From Gammaproteobacteria bacterium (GTDB lineage: Bacteria; Pseudomonadota; Gammaproteobacteria; Steroidobacterales; Steroidobacteraceae): a stretch of 6,353 nt of DNA. The stretch is from contig JAQGOD010000060.1 in NCBI GenBank assembly GCA_028293775.1, positions 1-6,353 on the forward strand. The letters are read 5' to 3'. The first letter of the stretch is position 1. The number at the start of each line of letters is the position of its first letter. Made by a program: the position numbers and the translations under genes. Below, one piece after another: positions 1-5,709 of this stretch. Below the pieces are notes generated by a model that was not told the origin of the DNA, ran no database searches, and was given only the letters and a program-made list of their open reading frames with translations.

Positions 1-306
1 AAGCTGCTGGATGCAACGCGCTTCAGTCCCTGGCTTACCCAGGTTGGATTCCGCACCGTCTTCATCGACGCGCACGGCCGTTTGGTCGGAGCCTATCACC
101 CATGAGTGAGGCTCGAGTGCCGCGACAGCGGAAGCTTTGGCCCTCGCCAGGCGCGCAACGAGCGCCAGGGGCCGCTCCTGGGGGAGGGGAGTCTCGTCCG
201 CGCCGGGAGCGAGGCAGGAAAAGGGCAGCTTGAGCCTGCCCAGCAGTTCCTTTCGATAGCGAGAAGTCGAGGCCAAAATTAGCGGAGGCGGGGACTTCAA
301 AAACAA
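1..306 (-). CDS. maf: Maf/YceF-family nucleotide pyrophosphatase (N-terminal part, cut by window edge)
   Basis: This is the first 102 codons of a Maf-like protein; the rest lies beyond position 1. Maf proteins hydrolyse non-canonical or modified nucleoside triphosphates to monophosphate plus pyrophosphate in the cytoplasm; the E. coli YceF branch prefers m7GTP. Visible family signatures are LILASTSRYRKELLGRL near residues 9-25 (the S-x-S-x-x-R nucleotide-binding loop), ADETPL, the helix LVARLARAKA, and VIGSDQ with its conserved Asp, followed by LGKPG. No ATG exists in frame: an in-frame TGA lies at 324-322. I choose TTG at 306-304 because AGGTG (318-314) sits 7 nt upstream; TTG at 300-298 is the alternative. 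The gene is divergent from yceD, the usual arrangement in gammaproteobacteria, which supports the YceF-type assignment. The substrate itself is inferred from the family and context. Confidence 0.88.
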   Translation of the reverse strand, partial: MFLKSPPPLILASTSRYRKELLGRLKLPFSCLAPGADETPLPQERPLALVARLARAKASAVAALEPHSWVIGSDQTAVRVDEDGAESNLGKPGTEARCIQQL

Positions 307-326
307 AGACTTGCACCTGATTCATT

Positions 327-355
327 TTGACAGGGGTGGGGCCGCACCCTATTAT
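327..355 (+). promoter_or_regulatory. Sigma-70 promoter of the yceD-rpmF-plsX-fabH operon
   Basis: TTGACA (327-332), a perfect -35, is followed by exactly 17 bp and then TATTAT (350-355), which matches the -10 consensus at five of six positions. Transcription should start near 361-363, only about 2-4 nt before the yceD ATG at 365, so the mRNA would be leaderless or nearly so. The spacer carries a small dyad, GGGTG (334-338) and CACCC (345-349). This is the strongest promoter match I see ahead of the operon. Confidence 0.8.
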
Positions 356-356
356 A
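351..356 (-). promoter_or_regulatory. Putative maf promoter (-10 element)
   Basis: Read on the minus strand, 356-351 is a perfect TATAAT. It would start transcription near 344 and give maf a leader of about 38 nt containing the AGGTG ribosome site. No good -35 hexamer lies 16-18 bp upstream (CGAGGC at 17 bp), so this direction should be weak or activator-dependent. The hexamer overlaps the -10 of the opposing yceD promoter by five bases. Confidence 0.5.
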
Positions 357-364
357 CGCGGCCC

Positions 365-856
365 ATGGCATCGGCCTCGACTGACCGAGTAGATTGCGTG
401 CGCCTGGCGGAGGACGCGGCGGTATTGGAGCGCGTCTACCCCTTGAGCGAGTTGCCGCGATTGCAGGATTTGTTGGCGGATGCACGCGGGTCGCTGCGGG
501 CACGATTCGCTTTTTCGAAATTGGGGGACGGTCGGGCCGGCGCGGCAGTTGCAGTTGAAGCGACCCCGCGGCTGGTTTGCCAACGATGCCTCCAGGGGTT
601 CGAATTGCCCTTGGTCAGCGATAGTGAGATTGAGTTCGCGACGGATGATGCGGCCGCTCCTGTGGAGTCCGCGCGCGAGATTTATCTGATGGATGAGGGC
701 TCGGTGTCGCTGCGCGAATTGGCGGAGGAAGAATTGCTTTTGGCCTTGCCCGTCGTCACGGCATGCATGACGCCGGAAGCATGTGGCCAAGCTCCTTTGC
801 AGGAAGAGCGAACGCGGCCATTTGCCGTTTTGCAGGATTTGTTGAAGAAAACTTGA
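365..856 (+). CDS. yceD: YceD / DUF177 family 23S rRNA accumulation protein
   Basis: A 163-residue DUF177 protein, close to the 173 of E. coli YceD, which is required for normal 23S rRNA accumulation. It shows the family's CQRC motif (C72-C75), the acidic-hydrophobic stretch EEELLLALPV (121-130), a second cysteine pair (C134, C140), and the conserved tail RPFAVLQDLLKK. The frame is open further upstream to a TTG at 311, but that codon lies before the promoter -35 element and would not be in the mRNA. The ATG at 365 also aligns with the family N-terminus. No Shine-Dalgarno precedes it, consistent with a leaderless message. It is the first gene of the operon and ends 15 nt before rpmF, so its product and L32 are made from the same transcript. 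The cysteines suggest metal binding, which is inference. Confidence 0.92.
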   Translation: MASASTDRVDCVRLAEDAAVLERVYPLSELPRLQDLLADARGSLRARFAFSKLGDGRAGAAVAVEATPRLVCQRCLQGFELPLVSDSEIEFATDDAAAPVESAREIYLMDEGSVSLRELAEEELLLALPVVTACMTPEACGQAPLQEERTRPFAVLQDLLKKT

Positions 857-871
857 TAGGACAGACAACTC

Positions 872-1069
872 ATGGCAGTTCAAAAAAGTAGAAAGACTCC
901 GTCGAAGCGCGGCATGCACCGCTCCCACTCGGCGCTCGCCGCACCGGCAGTGTCGATCGACGCCAAAAGCGGTGAAACTCATTCGCGGCATCGCATTTCC
1001 CGCGATGGCTTTTACCGCGGAAAGAAAGTCTTGCAAACCAAGGCAGATGCGGCAGCAGACGAAGAATAG
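872..1069 (+). CDS. rpmF: 50S ribosomal protein L32
   Basis: A 65-residue bL32, a component of the large ribosomal subunit. The N-terminus [20 protein letters not shown] and the later motifs [21 protein letters not shown] match the proteobacterial protein closely. It has no cysteine, so it is the zinc-free form, as in E. coli. The acidic tail after residue 55 ([10 protein letters not shown]) makes it about eight residues longer than the E. coli protein. The start is fixed by the family MAVQ sequence; AGGA at 858-861 is a Shine-Dalgarno with a somewhat long 10-nt spacer. It lies between yceD and plsX, the standard ribosome-to-lipid operon order, and no terminator is evident after it. Confidence 0.97.
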   Translation: MAVQKSRKTPSKRGMHRSHSALAAPAVSIDAKSGETHSRHRISRDGFYRGKKVLQTKADAAADEE

Positions 1070-1101
1070 GCCGTCGATCTAGCCTACGAGAATTGCGCAC
1101 C

Positions 1102-2103
1102 GTGCCTGCGCCGCTCCATATTGCCATCGACGCCATGAGCGGCGATCGCGGTCCATCCGTGTCCGTGCCGGCGGCGCTCGCGGCGGCACGCGAATTTCCC
1201 GAAGTGCGATTCACGTTGACGGGCAAGCAAGCAGATCTGGAAAGGGAGCTGGCGGCAGAACGGCCGCCGAATGTCTTCTGCCTATTCGCGACCGAAGTGG
1301 TCGAAATGAGCGACCATCCGCGCGAGGCGTTGCGGCGCAAGAAGGACTCATCCATGCGTCGGGCAATTGACTTGGTCAAGGCCCACGAAGCGCACGCTTG
1401 CGTCAGCGCCGGCAACACCGGGGCGTTGATGGCGACCGCTCACTTCGTGTTGAAAATGCTGCCGGGAGTCGAGCGCCCCGCAATCGTCTCCATGATTCCT
1501 TCGCGCGGCGGCCACACCTATATGTTGGATCTTGGGGCGAATGCGTCCTGCACGCCGGTGCAACTGTGCCAATTCGCAGTGATGGGATCCGTGCTCGCTG
1601 CGGACCTCGAGGGTGCTCACGAACGGCCTCGTGTCGGGCTCCTCAACATCGGCGAAGAGGAAGTGAAGGGGAACGAAATCGTCCAGGCGGCGCACAATCT
1701 CATGGCCGCCGCGGACATCAACTACGTGGGTTTCGTCGAAGGCCACGACATCTTTTCGGATAAAGTGGACGTCGTGGTTACGGACGGATTTACGGGCAAT
1801 ATCGCTTTGAAAGTCATGGAGGGCGCATCGCGCCTCATTGCCAATGCCATGCGCGAAGAATTCGAGAGCTCTGTCTTTCGCAAGCTGGGCTATCTCGCCG
1901 CGCGGCCGGCACTCAATGCTTTGCGCGCACGCATAGATCCGCGCCGCTATAATGGAGCCGCGATGGTCGGTTTGAACGGCATCGTCATCAAGAGTCATGG
2001 AGGCACCGACCTGTTTGGATTTCAACGCGCTATCGAGGTTGCGGTATCGGAAGCGCGCAGCGACGTCCCGGCTCGAATCGCGCAACGCTTGCTGGACGCC
2101 TGA
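1102..2103 (+). CDS. plsX: Phosphate acyltransferase PlsX
   Basis: PlsX converts acyl-ACP and phosphate into acyl-phosphate, the donor that PlsY uses to acylate glycerol-3-phosphate; it is a peripheral membrane enzyme. With the GTG start the protein has 333 residues, a normal length. Family motifs appear in order: IAIDAMSGDRGP (7-18), ACVSAGNTGALM (99-110), LDLGAN (142-147), LLNIGEEEVKGNE (180-192), VVTDGFTGNIALK (225-237) and YNGAAMVGLNGIVIKSHGG (283-301). The first loop reads MSGD where E. coli has MGGD, a conservative change. I prefer GTG 1102: the purine-rich GAGAA at 1088-1092 is 9 nt upstream, whereas for the upstream TTG (1093) it is too close. Neither site is strong, so the start is less certain than the gene. 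The stop codon abuts the fabH ATG, so the two are probably translationally coupled. Confidence 0.95.
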   Translation: MPAPLHIAIDAMSGDRGPSVSVPAALAAAREFPEVRFTLTGKQADLERELAAERPPNVFCLFATEVVEMSDHPREALRRKKDSSMRRAIDLVKAHEAHACVSAGNTGALMATAHFVLKMLPGVERPAIVSMIPSRGGHTYMLDLGANASCTPVQLCQFAVMGSVLAADLEGAHERPRVGLLNIGEEEVKGNEIVQAAHNLMAAADINYVGFVEGHDIFSDKVDVVVTDGFTGNIALKVMEGASRLIANAMREEFESSVFRKLGYLAARPALNALRARIDPRRYNGAAMVGLNGIVIKSHGGTDLFGFQRAIEVAVSEARSDVPARIAQRLLDA

Positions 2104-3078
2104 ATGACTGTGAAGTACTCCAGAATAGCGGGCACAGGCAGCTTTTTGCCTGCAAAAATATTGACCAACGCCGATCTTGAAAAGCTCGTCGACACAAGCG
2201 ACGAATGGATTCGCACGCGCACGGGTATCTCGCAACGCCACGTTGCCGCGGAAGGCGAGACCACGACCGATCTTGCGGAGCATGCGGCGCGACGCGCCAT
2301 CGAAGCGGCGGGGATCAGCGCCGCAGATATCGATTTGATCTGCGTCGGTACGACGACTCCTGACTTGGTGTTTCCGAATGTCGGCACGCTGCTGCAGGAC
2401 CGATTAGGGATACACGGTTGTCCCGCATTCAGCATGGAGGCTGCTTGCACCGGCTTCGTGTACGCATTGAGCGTCGCGGATAAATTCGTCCGGCTTGGCG
2501 AGTCCAAATGTGCGCTGGTCGTGGGCGCGGAAACCCTGACGAGAATCATCGACTGGAACGATCGAGGCACATGCGTGTTGTTCGCGGACGGGGCGGGGGC
2601 TGTCATTCTGCAACCTTCGGCAGAACCGGGGATCATCAGCACGCGCCTGCATTCCGACGGCAAGTACAAGGACTTGCTCAGCTACCCGGACGGGGTATCC
2701 AAGGGCTTCAAATTGATGCGTGAGGGTAAAGCCAGCGTACAAATGAGAGGAAATGAAGTTTATAAGGTGGCGGTCAATACCCTGGGCCAGCTGGTGACCG
2801 AGACCTTGAACGCCAACAACATCTCGAAGACGGAGCTGGACTGGCTGATCCCGCACCAGGCGAATATTCGAATCATCGAAGCGATTGCGAAACGGCTTGA
2901 TCTGCCGATGGAGAAGGTTATCGTCACCATCGACACGCATGGCAATACTTCCGCCGCCTCCGTGCCGTTGGCGCTCGACACCGGCATACGCGACGGCCGG
3001 GTGCAGCGCGGCCAACTGCTGTTGCTGGAGGCTTTTGGGGGCGGCTTCACTTGGGGCTCCGCGCTGATTCGCTATTGA
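2104..3078 (+). CDS. fabH: 3-oxoacyl-[acyl-carrier-protein] synthase III (FabH)
   Basis: KAS III condenses an acyl-CoA, usually acetyl-CoA, with malonyl-ACP, the initiating step of type II fatty-acid synthesis in the cytoplasm. The 324-residue product is normal in length. The complete Cys-His-Asn triad is visible: C115 in EAACTGFVYAL, H251 in LIPHQANIRI, and N281 in THGNTSAASVPLA. Other family signatures are TSDEWIRTRTGI (31-42), the GAETLTRIIDWNDRGTCVLF block (141-160), FADGAGAV (160-167), and the C-terminal EAFGGGFTWGSALIRY. The ATG follows the plsX TGA with no gap, so translation is probably coupled. It is the last gene of the operon: the fabD/fabG/acpP genes that often follow are absent, and a hairpin begins about 25 bases after the stop codon. 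Confidence 0.97.
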   Translation: MTVKYSRIAGTGSFLPAKILTNADLEKLVDTSDEWIRTRTGISQRHVAAEGETTTDLAEHAARRAIEAAGISAADIDLICVGTTTPDLVFPNVGTLLQDRLGIHGCPAFSMEAACTGFVYALSVADKFVRLGESKCALVVGAETLTRIIDWNDRGTCVLFADGAGAVILQPSAEPGIISTRLHSDGKYKDLLSYPDGVSKGFKLMREGKASVQMRGNEVYKVAVNTLGQLVTETLNANNISKTELDWLIPHQANIRIIEAIAKRLDLPMEKVIVTIDTHGNTSAASVPLALDTGIRDGRVQRGQLLLLEAFGGGFTWGSALIRY

Positions 3079-3100
3079 CGGCGGTTCGATCGGCAGAAAG

Positions 3101-3131
3101 AAAAACGCCGCGGGGTTACCGCGGCGCTTAA
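3101..3131 (-). terminator. Rho-independent terminator of the lipoprotein gene, possibly also stopping the fabH operon
   Basis: An 8-bp perfect GC stem (CGCCGCGG, 3106-3113, with CCGCGGCG, 3119-3126) closes a 5-nt loop. On the minus strand the stem is followed by TTTTT (3105-3101), and flanking A/T bases extend the pairing, a textbook intrinsic terminator for the gene ending at 3155. On the plus strand the hairpin is followed by CTTAAAGG with no U-run, so any stop for fabH transcripts would be weaker. Confidence 0.88.
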
Positions 3132-3154
3132 AGGCAGAAACGAACTAATCGTTT

Positions 3155-3472
3155 TTACTTGGAAACGGACTTCTTGAACATGCGATCGATCTTCTCATTG
3201 ATCGCTTCGATAGCCGTTGAGTTCGCCTGCGCGGTCGACAAAGCCTGGTTCGCCGTGCTCTGCGCGCCCGAGGCGGCCGATTGAGCACTGGCAGCCGCAG
3301 CCTTCGCAGCAGCCGCATCGCTCGCAGCCCTCTGTGTATCGCCCTGCAACTTGCTGACCTGTGACTTAAGGTCATCCAGCTGCGCCTGGATCGGCTTGAG
3401 GTCCGTGCACCCCGCGAATGCGATAACGCAAGCCGCGGCGAGAGAGACCTTGAGTGTGGTTGTCAGATTCAT
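3155..3472 (-). CDS. Lpp/OprI-like alanine-zipper outer-membrane lipoprotein
   Basis: A 105-residue lipoprotein precursor. A lysine-containing n-region and hydrophobic stretch (residues 8-20) lead to the lipobox FAGC, so C22 becomes the acylated first residue of an 84-residue mature protein. Asp at +3, not +2, is compatible with outer-membrane sorting. The mature part is a long alanine/serine/glutamine-rich helix (about 45-90) typical of trimeric alanine zippers. The tail NEKIDRMFKKSVSK resembles that of Pseudomonas OprI (NERALRMLEKASRK), ending in the lysine that in Lpp is joined to peptidoglycan. It is longer than E. coli Lpp (58 mature residues). The ATG has a strong AGGGGA site (3486-3481) 8 nt upstream. 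The gene appears monocistronic, with its own terminator, and converges on fabH. The family is clear; covalent attachment to murein is inferred. Confidence 0.85.
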   Translation of the reverse strand: MNLTTTLKVSLAAACVIAFAGCTDLKPIQAQLDDLKSQVSKLQGDTQRAASDAAAAKAAAASAQSAASGAQSTANQALSTAQANSTAIEAINEKIDRMFKKSVSK

Positions 3473-3745
3473 AGAAATATTCCCCTAGGGTTAATTCATT
3501 CGTGTCGGAAAACTCCGATGTGTTGCCACAGAAGGACGGTCACGCCAATCGCGCCGGCCCGCGTCGCAGCACAGTCCTACATAAAGCCAAATTCGCGACC
3601 CGATTGCAACTGAAAATATCGATTTGTCGGTTCTGCGAGGCGCTTTTCGCCGTAGTTCATTTCTGACAAGATCGCGACCATTAAGAATGCGACATCTAAT
3701 GCAGAATTTGGAACCGTCGGCTAGATGCGGCGGGCTCAAGCGCAT
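3473..3745. other. Non-coding stretch between the lipoprotein and oxidoreductase genes
   Basis: These 273 bases hold the leader and presumably the promoter of the minus-strand lipoprotein gene. The base composition is less GC-rich than the genes around it, especially at 3560-3720. A minus-strand frame is open across 3745-3491 but its translation has no recognisable motif and I treat it as chance. No clear terminator follows the oxidoreductase gene. The only dyad noticed is CATCTA (3693-3698) with TAGATG (3722-3727), too loose to call. Confidence 0.6.
3581..3609 (-). promoter_or_regulatory. Candidate promoter of the lipoprotein gene
   Basis: On the minus strand TTGCAA (3609-3604) is followed after 17 bp by CTTTAT (3586-3581), preceded by TGG as in extended -10 promoters. 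The -10 matches consensus at only three positions. It would start RNA near 3574 and leave a leader of about 100 nt. It is the best candidate I found, but weak. Confidence 0.3.
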
Positions 3746-5647
3746 TTAAGTCGAGCGCAACAGCTCTGTAACGGCTCGGTAGCCTTGCTCAATTGCCGAA
3801 TCGGTGTACGCGGCGCGGCCGGCATCGGAGTTTGCAATGGTGATAGACCCAAATTGGGCACGGCCCAGCACATGGGGTTGTTGCGGCTCGGGCAGCTCGG
3901 CATCGAACAACGGATTGTATTCAGGGGCATAGCCGTGAGGCCAGCGGTTCACGGTGATGGCAGTGATGTCATTTGCGGCGTCGAAGCCGCCGCTTGAAAA
4001 AATACGATTCAATTGCTCGCGAATGTTGCGCTCGAAGGTTTCAAAAGAGGTGCTCAACAACTCGGCGCGACCCGCACGATTTTGGTCATGCTCGGGCAGG
4101 CCCGCTTTACAGGGCGTACGTGTCATGTGCAGCAGAATGGGACTGTCTGGGGATTCGGTGCTCCGATAAGCACCGATATTCACGTGAGGATTCAAGCGCA
4201 ACGAAGTGTGGTATCCCCCCGGGGCATACACCTTATGAACCTTTAATCGGTCGAACGCCTGCCAATGGCGCAGCGCCACCGTCGTATAGACCAGCGGTTC
4301 TTTCACCAAGCTGTGTAGAGCTTGCTTTTGGCTCTCGGGCAGTTCCGGACACAGATAGGGGATCATCCCGTTGTAACAGGCGAGGACGGCGCCTCGCGCC
4401 CGCGCGGTAAACGCACTGCCTGCGCGCACGTAGGTGACTTGCACGCGCCCGCGAGGATCCCGTTCGCTCTCATGACGAACCCGCACAGCGGTGCTGTTCA
4501 AGCGAAGGTTTACCGGATTTTCCGGTCGATCGAGCCGGGCGTAGTCGACTCGTGCGGTGACAATGTCTTCGACACCCTGGCCTGGCAAGGCAGCCGGTAA
4601 CAGGTCTCTCACCAGCAAACGCGCGATGGTGGCGTTGCCGTCAGGAAAATGTAAGCGCAACGAACCACCGGTGTCTTCGTATCCTGCCGGTGTATAGCCC
4701 ATGCGAGGGATCGAGCCCTTCGCCAAGTGCATGCCTTGAAATCCCGGAAATCCAAATCCCCAGCAGTCCAGTGCCGATACCGCATCGGTCCCGACTGTCC
4801 ATTCACCCATCGTGCGCGCGTGATAAAAGCGCAGCACCGCAGGTTCAACTTTGACGAGGTCGCGCAAGAATGCCTCATAGCTGATGCGTGATAGGCGCTG
4901 TTTTTTCTCATCCGAACTTAAGTTGGGCAGATAATCCGTTTGCCCTTCTTCTATCTGAATGATTTGTTCGCGGGCGCGCTCGGAAAGCGGAGCTGAGGCC
5001 AGCAATTGCCGATAGGGAATCTGTCCTGCGCCTACAATCAGTCGGTCCGCGCCGAAAGTTTCTTGGTCGAAGAATAAGCCCGATTGCAATCCACGCTGTT
5101 CATAGAATGTCGAATGCTGGGTGGTTTTGGCGAGGGCGGAAACATCGACGCCCAATGTCTTCAAAAGGCGTGCCGGGATCGGGCCGTAAGGCTTGGGGCT
5201 GTCGATTTCCAATGTGCCGCCATTCATCAAATGCAGCTTGCCGTCCAAGTGAAATTCATTGCGTTTGGCGTGACCGCCGAAATCATCGTGGTTGTCGAGG
5301 ATGAGAATGCGGCTTTGCGGCGATGTTTGAGTCCGGTAAAAGTGCGCGGCGGCTAGGCCGCTGATCCCGGCACCGACAATGATCAAGTCGTAGTCCTCGA
5401 TAGCCCCGGCAGCCGGCCAGGTTTTCCCCTCTCGCAGTGCATGCGCATCCTCAAACGAGCCGGGATGGCTGCCGCGCAGCCCGGTGAGGAGCGGCGGGTA
5501 GTAGCCGGGCATGTCGGGGGATCTCGCCAGGGTGGGAAGCGGCAGCGCTGCGGTTACGCATAGGGCCATGCCATTGAGGAAATCGCGGCGATTTATGGGC
5601 CGATTCATGCCTAGAAGGCGATCGCGATCTGCGGACTTGCTGCTCAT
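3746..5647 (-). CDS. spdH: Tat-exported FAD-dependent amine oxidoreductase, spermidine dehydrogenase (SpdH) type
   Basis: A 633-residue flavoprotein. A twin-arginine signal is clear: N19-R-R-D-F-L-N25, hydrophobic region to about residue 37, probable cleavage after TLA (41). A periplasmic location is therefore expected. The dinucleotide-binding site follows at DLIIVGAGISGLAAA (87-101; G92, G94, G97), with D118 ending the second strand in ILILDNHDDFGGHAKRNEF. The C-terminal flavin motif is ITIANSDAGRAAYTDSAI (602-619). The segment YYPPLLTGLRGSHPGSF after the signal resembles, from memory, Pseudomonas SpdH, which splits spermidine into 1,3-diaminopropane and 4-aminobutanal. No CxxCH is present, so any haem would not be c-type. 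The start is ATG 5647, with AAAGG (5664-5660) at a long 12-nt spacing; Met14 is an alternative that keeps the Tat motif. It is divergent from lexA across two SOS boxes. Tat flavoprotein is secure; the substrate is less so. Confidence 0.8.
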   Translation of the reverse strand: MSSKSADRDRLLGMNRPINRRDFLNGMALCVTAALPLPTLARSPDMPGYYPPLLTGLRGSHPGSFEDAHALREGKTWPAAGAIEDYDLIIVGAGISGLAAAHFYRTQTSPQSRILILDNHDDFGGHAKRNEFHLDGKLHLMNGGTLEIDSPKPYGPIPARLLKTLGVDVSALAKTTQHSTFYEQRGLQSGLFFDQETFGADRLIVGAGQIPYRQLLASAPLSERAREQIIQIEEGQTDYLPNLSSDEKKQRLSRISYEAFLRDLVKVEPAVLRFYHARTMGEWTVGTDAVSALDCWGFGFPGFQGMHLAKGSIPRMGYTPAGYEDTGGSLRLHFPDGNATIARLLVRDLLPAALPGQGVEDIVTARVDYARLDRPENPVNLRLNSTAVRVRHESERDPRGRVQVTYVRAGSAFTARARGAVLACYNGMIPYLCPELPESQKQALHSLVKEPLVYTTVALRHWQAFDRLKVHKVYAPGGYHTSLRLNPHVNIGAYRSTESPDSPILLHMTRTPCKAGLPEHDQNRAGRAELLSTSFETFERNIREQLNRIFSSGGFDAANDITAITVNRWPHGYAPEYNPLFDAELPEPQQPHVLGRAQFGSITIANSDAGRAAYTDSAIEQGYRAVTELLRST

Positions 5648-5650
5648 AAC

Positions 5651-5678
5651 TTGCCAATGCCTTTAGACTGTATATAAT
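5651..5678 (+). promoter_or_regulatory. lexA promoter
   Basis: TTGCCA (5651-5656, five of six to consensus) and a perfect TATAAT (5673-5678) are separated by 16 bp, predicting a start near 5685 and a leader of about 25 nt. The -10 lies inside the first SOS box, and the start point is next to the second, the expected layout for LexA autorepression. Confidence 0.82.
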
Positions 5679-5683
5679 ACCAG
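5668..5683. promoter_or_regulatory. SOS box 1 (LexA operator)
   Basis: CTGTATATAATACCAG fits CTG-N10-CAG exactly, with an AT-rich core and the A before and T after that the E. coli consensus also has. It covers the lexA -10 and the reverse-strand -10 proposed for the oxidoreductase gene. Confidence 0.92.
5674..5679 (-). promoter_or_regulatory. Putative promoter of the spdH-type gene (-10 element)
   Basis: Minus-strand TATTAT at 5679-5674 overlaps the lexA -10. It would start RNA near 5667, giving a leader of about 20 nt that contains AAAGG. The -35 region is poor (CTGTAT at 17 bp or TGTATA at 16 bp). With only 62 bp between the two start codons, a promoter in this interval must lie within or beside the SOS boxes. 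Confidence 0.42.
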
Positions 5684-5686
5684 TCA

Positions 5687-5702
5687 CTGTCTACATATAC
5701 AG
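5687..5702. promoter_or_regulatory. SOS box 2 (LexA operator)
   Basis: CTGTCTACATATACAG is a second exact CTG-N10-CAG. It begins 19 bp after box 1; E. coli lexA likewise has two tandem boxes, 21 bp apart. Its last two bases are the first two of the AGGTGA ribosome-binding site of lexA. It also covers the position of any -35 for the reverse promoter. Confidence 0.9.
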
Positions 5703-5709
5703 GTGATGC

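Noticed and set aside
62..1036. Long minus-strand open frame of 324 codons opposite yceD and rpmF
   Set aside because: It is antisense to two secure genes and runs through maf in a different frame from the real Maf protein. Its translation is rich in Arg, Cys and Gln with no family motif, typical of a shadow frame in GC-rich DNA.
1067..1086. Inverted repeat TAGGC / GCCTA over the rpmF stop codon as a terminator
   Set aside because: Only 5 bp of stem with a 10-nt loop and no U-run; plsX and fabH follow closely, so this is not a credible terminator.
1132..1149. PlsX loop MSGD instead of MGGD as a broken motif
   Set aside because: A small conservative substitution with all other PlsX motifs intact; treated as normal variation.
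1348..2283. Minus-strand open frame of 311 codons opposite plsX and fabH
   Set aside because: Antisense to two enzymes with intact catalytic motifs; the translation shows no domain and no ribosome site is evident.
2434..2451. FabH active-site sequence AACTGF, with Thr after the catalytic Cys, as an unusual specificity variant
   Set aside because: Residues after the Cys vary among KAS III enzymes and the Cys-His-Asn triad is complete, so there is no ground for a different function.
3693..3727. Dyad CATCTA / TAGATG after the oxidoreductase gene as its terminator
   Set aside because: Six AT-rich base pairs around a 23-nt loop with no U-run is too weak to call.
3491..3745. 84-codon minus-strand frame whose ATG directly abuts the oxidoreductase stop codon
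   Set aside because: The abutting TAA-ATG resembles a coupled gene pair, but the product is a motif-free Arg-rich sequence, there is no Shine-Dalgarno beyond coding sequence, and the frame overlies the region where the lipoprotein promoter must be.
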